In this document: positions 37,911 through 46,549 of the stretch, in pieces
How positions within the stretch are numbered: the stretch's first letter is position 1
Layout of the letters: each line of letters begins with the position of its first letter
Origin: CAIKMD01 sp963729935
Lineage (GTDB): Bacteria; Pseudomonadota; Alphaproteobacteria; ATCC43930; CGMCC-115725
Reading direction: 5' to 3'
NCBI GenBank assembly: GCA_963729935.1
Contig: CAVSPW010000005.1
Location: 744,001 to 808,000, forward strand
DNA: 64,000 nucleotides
Position numbers and translations under genes: made by a program
The notes under the pieces: generated by a model
Database searches by the model: none
What the model was told of the DNA's origin: nothing
The model's input: the letters and a program-made list of their open reading frames with translations, nothing else

Positions 37911-39575
37911 TTGCAACGTCTTCGTTTCTTCTTCGTGCTCGCGGTCATCGCGTTGCTGATGCCGGTTGCAGCTCACGCCGACGACAGCACGGTCCCAGCT
38001 TCTTCAGGAACCGACAACGGTGCCGCCATTCAAACGGCCGCACCCCATGATTTCGCCACCGGCGTCGCCGCGCTCAATGGCGACAGTTTCGACGACAAGA
38101 TCGCGGCGGTGAATTTTCTCGGCGGGTTGAACGATCCGCGCGCCGTGCCGGTATTGCAGGCTCTGGCGAATGACGCGCTCTTCGCCGCTTCCGACAACAC
38201 GGTGATCTATAAGGTCGGCGATACCTATCGCGACGCGATGACCGGGAAGGCGGCGTCGGTGGCGAATCCCGACGATCTCTCCGAAATCACGATCAATAAT
38301 CGTCTGCGCGGCGTCCTTCAGGGCGTGCTCGGGCAGCTTTCCCTGCTCAGTCCGGATTCGAATCTCCGCATTCAGGCGGCGCGGGCCATCGCGACCCAGC
38401 CGACCGCCGATTCGGAGGAGCGCCTCACCGCGGCGCTGGCGAAGGAATCCGATCCCGCGGTGCGTCAGGCGATGCAGGCGACGCTCTCGCTGATCGATCT
38501 GCGCAGCCCCGACCGCGCCCGCCGCCTGGCCGCGATCGATGCTCTTTCGGGTTCGACGGATCCCAACGTCAGGGGACAGCTCCAGGCACTGCTCGCCGGC
38601 GAAAAGGACGCCGAGCTGCGCAAGGCTGCGGAGAAGGCGATTTCCTCGATCTCGTCCCGCCTCGAGATCGTTCAGGTCGGGGTCAGCCTGTTTGAAGGAA
38701 TTTCGCTGGGCAGCATCTTGCTGCTGGCGGCGATCGGGCTCTCGGTCACCTTCGGCGTGATGGGCGTGATCAACATGGCGCATGGCGAGATGATCATGTT
38801 GGGCGCCTATTCCGCTTTCGTCGTTCAGCAGGCCTTTCACGCCTTCCTGCCGCCACGATGGCTCGATGCTTATCTGGTGGTGGCGCTTCCGGTCGCCTTC
38901 GTCGTCACGGCCGCCGTGGGCATCGTGCTCGAGCGCACCGTGATTCGCTTTCTCTATGGCCGCTCGCTCGAAACGCTGCTCTCGACCTGGGGCATCAGCC
39001 TCATTCTCCAGCAAGCGGTACGCAGCATTTTTGGCCCCGACAACCAGGCCGTGGCCAATCCGAGCTGGATGACCGGGGGCATGCCGCTGATCGGCGGCTT
39101 CATCCTGACCTGGAACCGGCTGGTGATCATCCTCTTCTGTTTCCTGGTGTTGGGGGCCTTGGCGGCGTTGCTGCGGTTTTCGAAATTCGGGCTGCATATG
39201 CGCGCGGTGGCGCAGAACCGGGCGATGGCGGCGTCGATGGGCATTCGCACCGGCCGCGTCGATGCGCTGACCTTCGGGCTCGGCTCGGGTATCGCCGGCA
39301 TCGCCGGCGTTGCCCTGTCCCAGGTCGGCAATGTCAGTCCCAATCTCGGACAGATCTACATCGTCAATTGCTTCATGGTCGTGGTGTTCGGCGGCGTCGG
39401 TTCGCTCTGGGGCACGCTGGTGGGCGCGCTGAGCCTCGGAGTCGCGACCAAGTTTCTCGAACCTTGGGCCGGCGCCATTGTCGGGCAGATCCTGGTCCTG
39501 ATCTTCATCATCCTCTTTATTCAGCGCCGTCCGCGCGGGCTCTTCGCCCTCAAGGGACGGGCGGTGGAAAGTTAG
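37911..39575 (+). CDS. urtB: Urea ABC transporter permease UrtB
   Basis: 554-residue permease. A signal-like N-terminal helix (about residues 3-21) is followed by a large extracytoplasmic domain (about residues 25-255) built of short HEAT-like helical repeats (DPRAVPVLQALAND, DPNVRGQLQALLAGEKD). The C-terminal 300 residues are the LivH-type permease (GISLGSILLLAAIGLSVTFGVMGVINMAHGE). The start is a TTG at 37911, chosen because GCGGAGG lies 6 bases upstream; another TTG lies five codons earlier. The HEAT extension is known in the UrtB family. Confidence 0.93.
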   Translation: MQRLRFFFVLAVIALLMPVAAHADDSTVPASSGTDNGAAIQTAAPHDFATGVAALNGDSFDDKIAAVNFLGGLNDPRAVPVLQALANDALFAASDNTVIYKVGDTYRDAMTGKAASVANPDDLSEITINNRLRGVLQGVLGQLSLLSPDSNLRIQAARAIATQPTADSEERLTAALAKESDPAVRQAMQATLSLIDLRSPDRARRLAAIDALSGSTDPNVRGQLQALLAGEKDAELRKAAEKAISSISSRLEIVQVGVSLFEGISLGSILLLAAIGLSVTFGVMGVINMAHGEMIMLGAYSAFVVQQAFHAFLPPRWLDAYLVVALPVAFVVTAAVGIVLERTVIRFLYGRSLETLLSTWGISLILQQAVRSIFGPDNQAVANPSWMTGGMPLIGGFILTWNRLVIILFCFLVLGALAALLRFSKFGLHMRAVAQNRAMAASMGIRTGRVDALTFGLGSGIAGIAGVALSQVGNVSPNLGQIYIVNCFMVVVFGGVGSLWGTLVGALSLGVATKFLEPWAGAIVGQILVLIFIILFIQRRPRGLFALKGRAVES

Positions 39576-39582
39576 CGCGCGC

Positions 39583-40722
39583 ATGACCGGGACCCCCTTG
39601 CTGCGCGCCGCGCTGCCGCGATCGCCGTTGGGATTCGCCGCCTTGGGGCTTTGCGCCCTGCTGCTGATCGTGGTCGTGCCTATCCTCAATTTGGCGGTGC
39701 CCGACGGCTCCCCGCTTCATCTCGCCGATTACATGGTGCCGCTGTTCGGGAAATATCTCTGCTACGCGCTGCTCGCCTTGGCGCTGGATCTGGTATGGGG
39801 CTATTGCGGCGTGCTCTCGCTCGGCCATGGCGCCTTTTTCGCGCTGGGCGGCTATGCCATAGGCATGTATCTGATGCGCCAGATCGGCACCCGCGGCGTC
39901 TATCAGAATCCGCTCCTTCCCGATTTCATGGTTTTCCTCAATTGGAAGGAGCTGCCCTGGTACTGGTACGGGTTCGGCCATTTCTGGTTCGCGACGGCGA
40001 TGGTGGTCGTGGTCCCCGGCGTGGTCGCCCTGGTCTTCGGCTTCCTGGCCTTCCGGTCGCGGATCACCGGGGTTTATCTCTCCATCATCACCCAGGCGAT
40101 GACCTACGCGCTGCTGCTCGCCTTCTTCCGGAACGACATGGGTTTCGGCGGCAATAACGGGCTCACCGACTTCAAGGATCTGCTCGGCTTCGGGCTTCAG
40201 GCGCGCGGCACCAAGATCGCGCTTTATCTCGGCTCGGTGATTGCCCTCGGACTGGGCTTGCTGGTGACGCGGCTGGTCGTGGCCACCAAGCTTGGCCGGG
40301 TCATGATGGCGGTCCGGGACGCCGAATCCCGCGTGCGTTTTCTCGGCTATTCGGTCACCTCGGTGAAGCTCTTCGCCTTCGTCCTCTCGGCGATGCTCGC
40401 GGGGATCGCGGGCGCGCTCTACGTCCCGCAGATCGGCATCATCAATCCCAGCGAATTCTCGCCGGGCAATTCGATCGAAGTGGCGATTTGGGTGGCCGTG
40501 GGTGGCCGCGGGACCCTTATTGGCGCCATCATCGGCGCGGTCGCGGTCAATGCGGCCAAGACCTACCTCACCGCCGCCTTTCCCGAATTCTGGCTCTATT
40601 TCCTTGGCGGGCTGTTCGTCATCGTCACGCTGCTTCTGCCCAAGGGATTGATGGGACTGGTCGGATGGACGCCGCGCGCGCCGCGCGCCGAAGCCGTGAC
40701 GAAAGAGGAAAAGCATGCCTGA
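39583..40722 (+). CDS. urtC: Urea ABC transporter permease UrtC
   Basis: Second, LivM-type permease of the urea importer, 379 residues with about ten helices. Marker segments are LVWGYCGVLSLGHGAFFALGGYA, the UrtC insertion containing NWKELPWYWYGF, NNGLTDFKDLLGF and AMLAGIAGALYVPQIGIINP. It starts 7 bp after urtB and overlaps urtD by 8 bp. Confidence 0.95.
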   Translation: MTGTPLLRAALPRSPLGFAALGLCALLLIVVVPILNLAVPDGSPLHLADYMVPLFGKYLCYALLALALDLVWGYCGVLSLGHGAFFALGGYAIGMYLMRQIGTRGVYQNPLLPDFMVFLNWKELPWYWYGFGHFWFATAMVVVVPGVVALVFGFLAFRSRITGVYLSIITQAMTYALLLAFFRNDMGFGGNNGLTDFKDLLGFGLQARGTKIALYLGSVIALGLGLLVTRLVVATKLGRVMMAVRDAESRVRFLGYSVTSVKLFAFVLSAMLAGIAGALYVPQIGIINPSEFSPGNSIEVAIWVAVGGRGTLIGAIIGAVAVNAAKTYLTAAFPEFWLYFLGGLFVIVTLLLPKGLMGLVGWTPRAPRAEAVTKEEKHA

Positions 40723-41500
40723 TGGCGCGGGTCACGCGGCGGCCGGGCGCGTCGCCGCCAGCAGCATTCTCTATCTTGACGGTGTCACGGTCAGCTTCGA
40801 CGGATTCAAGGCGTTGAACGCGCTCTCGCTGGTGATCGCGCCGGGCGAGTTGCGCACCGTGATCGGCCCCAACGGCGCCGGCAAGACGACGATGATGGAC
40901 GTGATCACCGGAAAGACCCGTCCGGACAGCGGCAACGTCCTGTTCGACGGCAATATCGATCTGACCAAGCTCGACGAGACTCGCATCGCCAATCTCGGGA
41001 TCGGCCGCAAATTCCAAAAGCCCACCGTGTTCGAGAATCTCACCGTGTTCGAGAATCTCGAATTGGCGCTGAAATCTTCGCGGCGGACCTGGGCGGTGCT
41101 GACGTTCCAGCTCGATGCGGCGCAGCGCGAGCGTATCGATCACATCCTGTCCACGGTCGGGCTGACGGAAAGAGCCTCGGTCAAGGCCGGCGCCCTGTCG
41201 CACGGCCAGAAGCAGTGGCTGGAAATCGGCATGCTGCTGATGCAAGACCAGCGGCTGCTCCTCCTCGACGAGCCGGTGGCCGGCCTGTCGGATGCGGAAA
41301 CCGCGGCCACCGCGGAGCTCATTCTCGATCTGGCCCGCGACCGCTCGCGCGCGCTGGTCGTGGTCGAGCACGATATGCAATTCGTGCGCTCGCTCGGGGC
41401 CAAAGTGACCGTGCTGCATGAGGGCTCGGTCCTGGCCGAGGGCAGCATCGACGCGGTACAGAACGATCATCGCGTCATCGAAGTCTATCTGGGACGGTAG
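40715..41500 (+). CDS. urtD: Urea ABC transporter ATP-binding protein UrtD
   Basis: 261-residue LivG-type ATPase with Walker A GPNGAGKTT, signature-like LSHGQKQWLEIGMLL and Walker B RLLLLDEPVAGLSDAE. The segment RKFQKPTVFE is typical of UrtD. Within it an 18-base unit is perfectly repeated in tandem at 41023-41058, giving TVFENL twice. It overlaps urtC by 8 bp and precedes urtE by 3 bp. Confidence 0.95.
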   Translation: MPDGAGHAAAGRVAASSILYLDGVTVSFDGFKALNALSLVIAPGELRTVIGPNGAGKTTMMDVITGKTRPDSGNVLFDGNIDLTKLDETRIANLGIGRKFQKPTVFENLTVFENLELALKSSRRTWAVLTFQLDAAQRERIDHILSTVGLTERASVKAGALSHGQKQWLEIGMLLMQDQRLLLLDEPVAGLSDAETAATAELILDLARDRSRALVVVEHDMQFVRSLGAKVTVLHEGSVLAEGSIDAVQNDHRVIEVYLGR

Positions 41501-41503
41501 GCG

Positions 41504-42199
41504 ATGCTGGCGGTCAGGGACATCAATCTCTATTACGGCGCCAGTCAGGCCCTGCGCGACGTGTCAATGGAGGCCGAGATCGGGCGCGTCACCTGCGTGC
41601 TCGGGCGCAATGGCGTGGGCAAGTCGAGCCTCTTGCGCGCCATCATGGGCTTACAGCCGATCGCGAGAGGCGCGATCACCTGGGAGGGCGGCGACATCTC
41701 GAAGGCGCCGCCCTACGAGCGCGCACGGCGTGGCATCGGTTACGTGCCGCAGGGTCGCGAAATTTTCGGCCGACTGACCGTGAAGGAGAATCTCGAAACC
41801 GGATTCGCCGCGCTGCCCGCCGGCGAACAGATCATCCCCGAACACATCTATGAATTGTTCCCCGTCCTCCACGGCATGCTGCGCCGCCGCGGGGGCGATC
41901 TGTCCGGCGGCCAGCAACAGCAGCTTGCAATCGCCCGCGCACTCATCACCAAGCCTCAACTCCTCATCCTCGACGAGCCAACCGAGGGGATACAGCCCTC
42001 GATCATCAAGGACATCGAGCGCGTCATTCGCGGCCTGGCGGCGCGCGGCGACATGGCAATCCTGCTGGTCGAACAGTATTTCGAATTTGCGCGGGCGCTG
42101 GCCGACCGCTATGTCGTGATGGAGCGCGGCGAGATCGTGCTTTCGGGCGAATCGAGCGGCATGGTGGAAAGCGATGTCCGCCGTTATCTCACGGTCTAG
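41504..42199 (+). CDS. urtE: Urea ABC transporter ATP-binding protein UrtE
   Basis: 231-residue LivF-type ATPase with INLYYGASQALRDVS at the start, Walker A GRNGVGKSS, signature LSGGQQQQLAIARAL and Walker B LLILDEPTEGIQPSII (UrtE has IQPSI where LivF proteins usually have LAP). It completes a full importer. Its last 26 bases overlap ureD, coupling transport to urease maturation. Confidence 0.95.
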   Translation: MLAVRDINLYYGASQALRDVSMEAEIGRVTCVLGRNGVGKSSLLRAIMGLQPIARGAITWEGGDISKAPPYERARRGIGYVPQGREIFGRLTVKENLETGFAALPAGEQIIPEHIYELFPVLHGMLRRRGGDLSGGQQQQLAIARALITKPQLLILDEPTEGIQPSIIKDIERVIRGLAARGDMAILLVEQYFEFARALADRYVVMERGEIVLSGESSGMVESDVRRYLTV

Positions 42200-43055
42200 C
42201 GCGCCGTCGCTGGCCGCCCTCGCGGCGGGTTCCACCGCGCTGCAGCGCGGCCAGGGCGCGGCCGAGATCGTCTTCGCCCGGCGTGGCGACAAGACGGTGC
42301 TTCGGCACCTCTACCAGCGCACGCCGTGCCGCATCCTCTTTCCCCATGCGGAAGCCGGCGATCCGACCCAGGCCGTGCTGCTCACGACATCGGGCGGATT
42401 GACCGGCGGCGATTCAATCCGCATCGACGCGACGGCCTTGTCCGGGGCGTCCGCGACCCTGACCGCCCAGGCGGCGGAGAAGCTTTATCGTTCGCTTGGC
42501 GCGGATGTACGCATCGATATCGCTCTCAGAGCCGATGACGGCGCCTATCTCGAATATCTGCCGCAGGAGACGATCCTGTTCGACGGCGCGCGGCTCGCCC
42601 GGCGCAGCCGAGTCGCGGTGGCGCCAGGCGGCAAGCTCCTGACCTGCGAAATGCTGGTCTTCGGCCGCGCCGCTCATGGCGAGCTTTTGACGCATGGCGG
42701 GCTCTACGACGGATGGCAGGTGCGGCGCGGCGGCAAGCTCGTCTGGGCCGATGCGCTGGCACTCGACGGCGATATCGGCGCGCGGCTCCGATCGCCTTTT
42801 GGCTTTGCCGGCGCCGAAGCGCTTGCGACCGCGCTTTATGTCGGCGACGATGCGCCCCGGCTCCTGCCGGTCGCGCGGAAATTCGCCGGGGGCGGATTAT
42901 GCCGCAGCGGCGCGAGTCTGGTCGGCGGCGTTCTCGTCGCGCGATTTCTAGGCGCACCCGCCAAGGATGTTCGCGCCGATCTGTCGCGGTTCATCCGCGG
43001 ATTCCGGGCGACGATCGGCTGGCCGGCCCGCTTGCCGCGCGTCTGGAACATTTGA
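42174..43055 (+). CDS. ureD: Urease accessory protein UreD
   Basis: Scaffold protein for nickel insertion into urease, 293 residues. Family features are LRHLYQRTPCRILFP, LLTTSGGLTGGD, TLTAQAAEKLYRS, the conserved LEYLPQETILFDGARL and the C-terminal LSRFIRGFRATIGWPARLPRVW. The ATG at 42174 lies inside the end of urtE (26-bp overlap). It precedes ureA by 9 bp. Confidence 0.94.
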   Translation: MSAVISRSSAPSLAALAAGSTALQRGQGAAEIVFARRGDKTVLRHLYQRTPCRILFPHAEAGDPTQAVLLTTSGGLTGGDSIRIDATALSGASATLTAQAAEKLYRSLGADVRIDIALRADDGAYLEYLPQETILFDGARLARRSRVAVAPGGKLLTCEMLVFGRAAHGELLTHGGLYDGWQVRRGGKLVWADALALDGDIGARLRSPFGFAGAEALATALYVGDDAPRLLPVARKFAGGGLCRSGASLVGGVLVARFLGAPAKDVRADLSRFIRGFRATIGWPARLPRVWNI

Positions 43056-43064
43056 GGAGAAGCC

Positions 43065-43367
43065 ATGCTGCTGACGCCGCGGGAAAAGGACAAGCTTCTG
43101 GTGGCCATGGCGGCCATCGTCGCGCGCCGGCGGCTCGATCGCGGCGTTAAGCTCAATTATCCCGAGGCGGTGGCGCTGATCACCGATTTCGTCGTCGAGG
43201 GCGCGCGCGATGGCCGCTCGGTCGCCGAATTGATGCGCGACGGCGCGACGATCCTGACGCGCGACCAAGTGATAGAAGGAGTGCCCGAAATGATCCACGA
43301 GATCCAAGTCGAAGCGACTTTTCCCGATGGCACGAAACTCGTCACCGTTCACGAGCCCGTCCGCTGA
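43065..43367 (+). CDS. ureA: Urease subunit gamma
   Basis: 100-residue gamma subunit, the normal size, starting MLLTPREKDKLLVAMAA. It contains KLNYPEAVALITDFVVEGARDG and the closing PDGTKLVTVHEPVR. GAGGAG lies just upstream of the ATG. It is a separate gene from ureB, as in most proteobacteria and unlike the fused form of Helicobacter. Confidence 0.97.
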   Translation: MLLTPREKDKLLVAMAAIVARRRLDRGVKLNYPEAVALITDFVVEGARDGRSVAELMRDGATILTRDQVIEGVPEMIHEIQVEATFPDGTKLVTVHEPVR

Positions 43368-43378
43368 AGGCGCGGGAC

Positions 43379-43696
43379 ATGATACCCGGTGAAATCATCG
43401 CCGCTTCGGGCGACATCGAACTGAACGCCGGTCGCGCGACGATCACGCTCGACGTCGCCAATACCGGCGACCGCCCGATTCAGGTCGGCTCGCACTACCA
43501 TTTCTTCGAAACCAACCCGGCGCTCCGTTTCGACCGCGAGAAGGCGCGCGGCTATCGGCTCGACATCGCTTCCGGCACCGCCACGCGGTTCGAACCGGGG
43601 CAGACCCGGAGCATCCGCCTCGTCGCGTTCGCCGGCGCCCGCATCGTTCAGGGGTTTCGCGCCGCCGTGTCCGGGCCTCTGGGAGACCGGCCATGA
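43379..43696 (+). CDS. ureB: Urease subunit beta
   Basis: 105-residue beta subunit starting MIPGEIIAASGDIELNAGR. It contains the family core NTGDRPIQVGSHYHFFETNPALRFDR and the end RFEPGQTRSIRLVAFAGAR. It follows ureA by 11 bp and overlaps the ureC start by 4 bp. Confidence 0.97.
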   Translation: MIPGEIIAASGDIELNAGRATITLDVANTGDRPIQVGSHYHFFETNPALRFDREKARGYRLDIASGTATRFEPGQTRSIRLVAFAGARIVQGFRAAVSGPLGDRP

Positions 43697-45402
43697 GCAC
43701 GCGCATCTCGCGGGCCGCTTATGCAGGGATGTTCGGGCCCACCACCGGGGACCGGGTGCGGCTCGCCGACACCGAACTCTTCATCGAGGTCGAAGACGAC
43801 CGCACGGTTTATGGCGAGGAAGTAAAATTCGGCGGCGGCAAAGTCATTCGCGACGGCATGGGCCAGAGCCAGAAAAGTCGCGCCGAAGGCGCGGTCGACA
43901 CGGTCATCACCAACGCGCTCATCCTCGATCACTGGGGCATCGTGAAGGCCGATATCGGTCTGAAGGACGGCCGGATCGCCGCGATCGGCAAGGCGGGCAA
44001 CCCCGATATCCAGCCGGGGGTCGATATCGTCATCGGGCCCGGCACAGAAGCCATCGCGGGCGAAGGCAAGATCGTCACCGCCGGCGGCATCGACGTGCAC
44101 ATTCATTTCATTTGCCCGCAACAGATCGAAGAAGCGCTCTATTCCGGCGTCACCACGATGATGGGCGGCGGAACCGGTCCGGCGGCCGGAACCGCGGCGA
44201 CGACCTGCACGCCCGGACCCTGGCACATGGAGCGGATGCTGCAGGCGGCAGAAGCCTTTCCGATGAATTTGGGATTCTTCGGCAAGGGCAATGCGTCGCA
44301 ACCCCAAGGCCTCGTCGAACAGATCGCGGCCGGTGCTTGCGGGTTGAAGCTGCACGAGGATTGGGGGACGACTCCGGCGGCGATCGATTGCTGCCTGTCG
44401 TTTGCCGACGAGCACGACGTGCAAGTGCTCATCCATACCGACACGCTCAACGAATCGGGCTTTGTCGAAGACACGATCGCGGCGTTCAAGGGCCGCGCCA
44501 TCCACGCCTTCCATACCGAGGGGGCGGGGGGCGGCCACGCGCCCGACATCATCCGCCTCTGCGGCGAAGCGAATGTGCTGCCATCCTCGACCAATCCGAC
44601 CCGCCCGTTCACGGTCAACACGCTCGACGAGCATCTCGACATGCTGATGGTCTGCCACCACCTCGATGCGAGGATTGCCGAGGATGTCGCATTCGCGGAA
44701 AGCCGCATCCGGCGCGAGACGATCGCCGCCGAGGACATCCTCCACGACCTCGGCGCTTTCTCGATGATCTCCTCCGACAGCCAGGCCATGGGCCGCGTCG
44801 GCGAGGTCGTCATCCGGACCTGGCAGACCGCCGACAAGATGAAGCGCCAGCGCGGCCGCCTCCCGGAAGAAAAGGGCGACAACGACAATGCGAGGGTCAA
44901 GCGCTACGTCGCGAAATACACGATCAATCCCGCGATCGCGCAGGGCATCGCGCGCCATGTCGGTTCGCTCGAGGCCGGCAAGCTCGCCGATCTCGTCATC
45001 TGGTCGCCGGCTTTTTTCGGCGTGAAGCCCGACATGGTGCTGAAGGGCGGCGTGATCGCCGCCGCGCCCATGGGCGATCCCAACGCCTCGATTCCGACGC
45101 CGCAGCCCGTGCATTATCGGCCGATGTTTGCGGGCTTCGGCCGCGCCCGCATTCTCAGCGCCGTCACCTTCACGAGCCGCGCCGGGCTCGCCGCCGATAT
45201 CGCCGCGAAATTCGGGTTGGCGCGGCCACTCATCGCCGTCGAGCATACGCGGGACATCGGCAAGAAGGACATGATTCGAAACGCCGCGACGCCGCGCATG
45301 GAGATCGACCCCGAAACCTACGAAGTGCGCGCCGACGGCGTGCTGCTGACCTGCGAGCCGGCCAAGGAGTTGGCGATGGCGCAGCGTTATTTCCTGTTCT
45401 GA
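43693..45402 (+). CDS. ureC: Urease subunit alpha (catalytic)
   Basis: Catalytic urease subunit hydrolysing urea to ammonia and carbamate, 569 residues. All nickel ligands are present by position: His136 and His138 (DVHIHF), the carbamylated Lys219 (GLKLHEDWG), His248, His274 (FHTEGAGGGHAPD) and Asp362 (ISSDSQAMGR). The flap residues Cys321 and His322 lie in MVCHHLD. It should therefore be active once matured. It overlaps ureB by 4 bp, and ureE begins 3 bp after its stop. Confidence 0.98.
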   Translation: MSTRISRAAYAGMFGPTTGDRVRLADTELFIEVEDDRTVYGEEVKFGGGKVIRDGMGQSQKSRAEGAVDTVITNALILDHWGIVKADIGLKDGRIAAIGKAGNPDIQPGVDIVIGPGTEAIAGEGKIVTAGGIDVHIHFICPQQIEEALYSGVTTMMGGGTGPAAGTAATTCTPGPWHMERMLQAAEAFPMNLGFFGKGNASQPQGLVEQIAAGACGLKLHEDWGTTPAAIDCCLSFADEHDVQVLIHTDTLNESGFVEDTIAAFKGRAIHAFHTEGAGGGHAPDIIRLCGEANVLPSSTNPTRPFTVNTLDEHLDMLMVCHHLDARIAEDVAFAESRIRRETIAAEDILHDLGAFSMISSDSQAMGRVGEVVIRTWQTADKMKRQRGRLPEEKGDNDNARVKRYVAKYTINPAIAQGIARHVGSLEAGKLADLVIWSPAFFGVKPDMVLKGGVIAAAPMGDPNASIPTPQPVHYRPMFAGFGRARILSAVTFTSRAGLAADIAAKFGLARPLIAVEHTRDIGKKDMIRNAATPRMEIDPETYEVRADGVLLTCEPAKELAMAQRYFLF

Positions 45403-45405
45403 ACC

Positions 45406-45879
45406 ATGCGCCGCGCACAAGGTCTCGAACGTGCCGGGCGCTGGCCGCGCGACAAGGCGCGCGGCACCGTCACGCTCGCTTATGACGACCGGCATCGGCG
45501 GCGGATAACCTTGGCGACCGATGCCGGGGAAAGTTTCTTGCTGGATCTGCCGCGCGCCGCCGTGCTCGAGGCCGGCGACGGGCTCGCGCTCGACGACGGA
45601 AGCTGGATCGAGGTCCTGCCCGCCGATGAAAGCCTCATCGAAGTCCGCGCCGGCTCGGCCAATCTGCTCGCGCGCTTGGCCTGGCATATCGGCAACCGGC
45701 ATTTGCCGGCGCAGATCGGCGCCGACCGAATTCTCCTGCGCGAGGACGCCGTCATCATCGACATGCTGCGCGGCCTGGGCGCGGCGGTACGGCGGATCGA
45801 GGCGCCGTTCACGCCGGAGCGCGGCGCCTATGACGAGGCAATCGAACACCATCATGGCGACCATGCCCACGAGCACTGA
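45406..45879 (+). CDS. ureE: Urease accessory protein UreE
   Basis: Nickel metallochaperone of 157 residues with an N-terminal UreE domain and a C-terminal metal-binding domain (GNRHLPAQI, YDEAIEHHHG). It ends in a short histidine-rich tail (about six His in the last ten residues), typical of nickel storage or delivery forms. It begins 3 bp after ureC, and ureF starts inside its last codons. Confidence 0.94.
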   Translation: MRRAQGLERAGRWPRDKARGTVTLAYDDRHRRRITLATDAGESFLLDLPRAAVLEAGDGLALDDGSWIEVLPADESLIEVRAGSANLLARLAWHIGNRHLPAQIGADRILLREDAVIIDMLRGLGAAVRRIEAPFTPERGAYDEAIEHHHGDHAHEH

Positions 45880-46549
45880 CAACGTCCTTTACCGTCTGAT
45901 GACCTGGCTTTCGCCCTCCTATCCCGTCGGCGGTTACAGCTACAGCCACGGCCTTGAATACGCGGTCGAAGCGGGGCTGGTGCGCGACGCCGCCACGCTC
46001 GAGAGTTGGGTGGAAACCGTGGCGACGCAAGGCGCCGGGCGAAGCGATGCCGCGCTTTTCGCCGCGTCGCATCGCGCCGCGTCCAAGAACGATACAGAGG
46101 CCCTCGACGCGATCGTCGCGCTCGCTTCGGCTTGGCGCGGCACCAGCGAGACCGCGCGCGAAAGCGATGCGCAAGGCGCCGCCTTCATGGCGACGACGCT
46201 TGCGGCCTGGCCGCGTCCCGAATTGCAGGCCTTCGCCGGACGCCAAGCCGGCGTTGCTTTCGCGGTCGCTGTCGGCGCCGCCTGCGCCTTTCATCGCGTG
46301 CCGCTCGAGCCCGCGCTGACCGGCTATCTCCACGCCCTTGCCGCCAATCTGGTCTCGGCCGGCGTCCGGCTCATTCCGCTCGGCCAGTCGGACGGGCAGC
46401 GCGTCATCGCGCGGCTGGAGCCTCGCCTCGTCCGCGCGGTACAGATCGCCCGCGAGACCCTGCTTGACGAGACGGGAACGGCGGCGCCCTTGATCGATTG
46501 GTGTTCGATGAAGCACGAAACTCAATATACGAGGCTCTTCAGATCATGA
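45854..46549 (+). CDS. ureF: Urease accessory protein UreF
   Basis: 231-residue helical protein that joins UreD and UreG on urease. Diagnostic segments are TWLSPSYPVGGYSYSHGLE near the start and LAANLVSAGVRLIPLGQSDGQR near the C-terminus. The ATG at 45854 overlaps the ureE end by 26 bp; an in-frame ATG three codons later is equally possible because no clear Shine-Dalgarno is seen. Its TGA stop overlaps the ureG start. Confidence 0.94.
   Translation: MATMPTSTDNVLYRLMTWLSPSYPVGGYSYSHGLEYAVEAGLVRDAATLESWVETVATQGAGRSDAALFAASHRAASKNDTEALDAIVALASAWRGTSETARESDAQGAAFMATTLAAWPRPELQAFAGRQAGVAFAVAVGAACAFHRVPLEPALTGYLHALAANLVSAGVRLIPLGQSDGQRVIARLEPRLVRAVQIARETLLDETGTAAPLIDWCSMKHETQYTRLFRS

Noticed and set aside
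38004..39689. Long open frame (over 560 codons) on the minus strand across urtB
   Set aside because: It is a codon-bias shadow: GC-rich third positions remove stop codons on the other strand. The translation is Arg/Asp/Gln-rich with no family motif, while the plus strand encodes a clear UrtB.
43648..45882. Minus-strand open frame of 744 codons opposite ureC and ureE
   Set aside because: Shadow of ureC, which has every catalytic residue in place. The antisense product is low in hydrophobic structure and has no recognisable domain.
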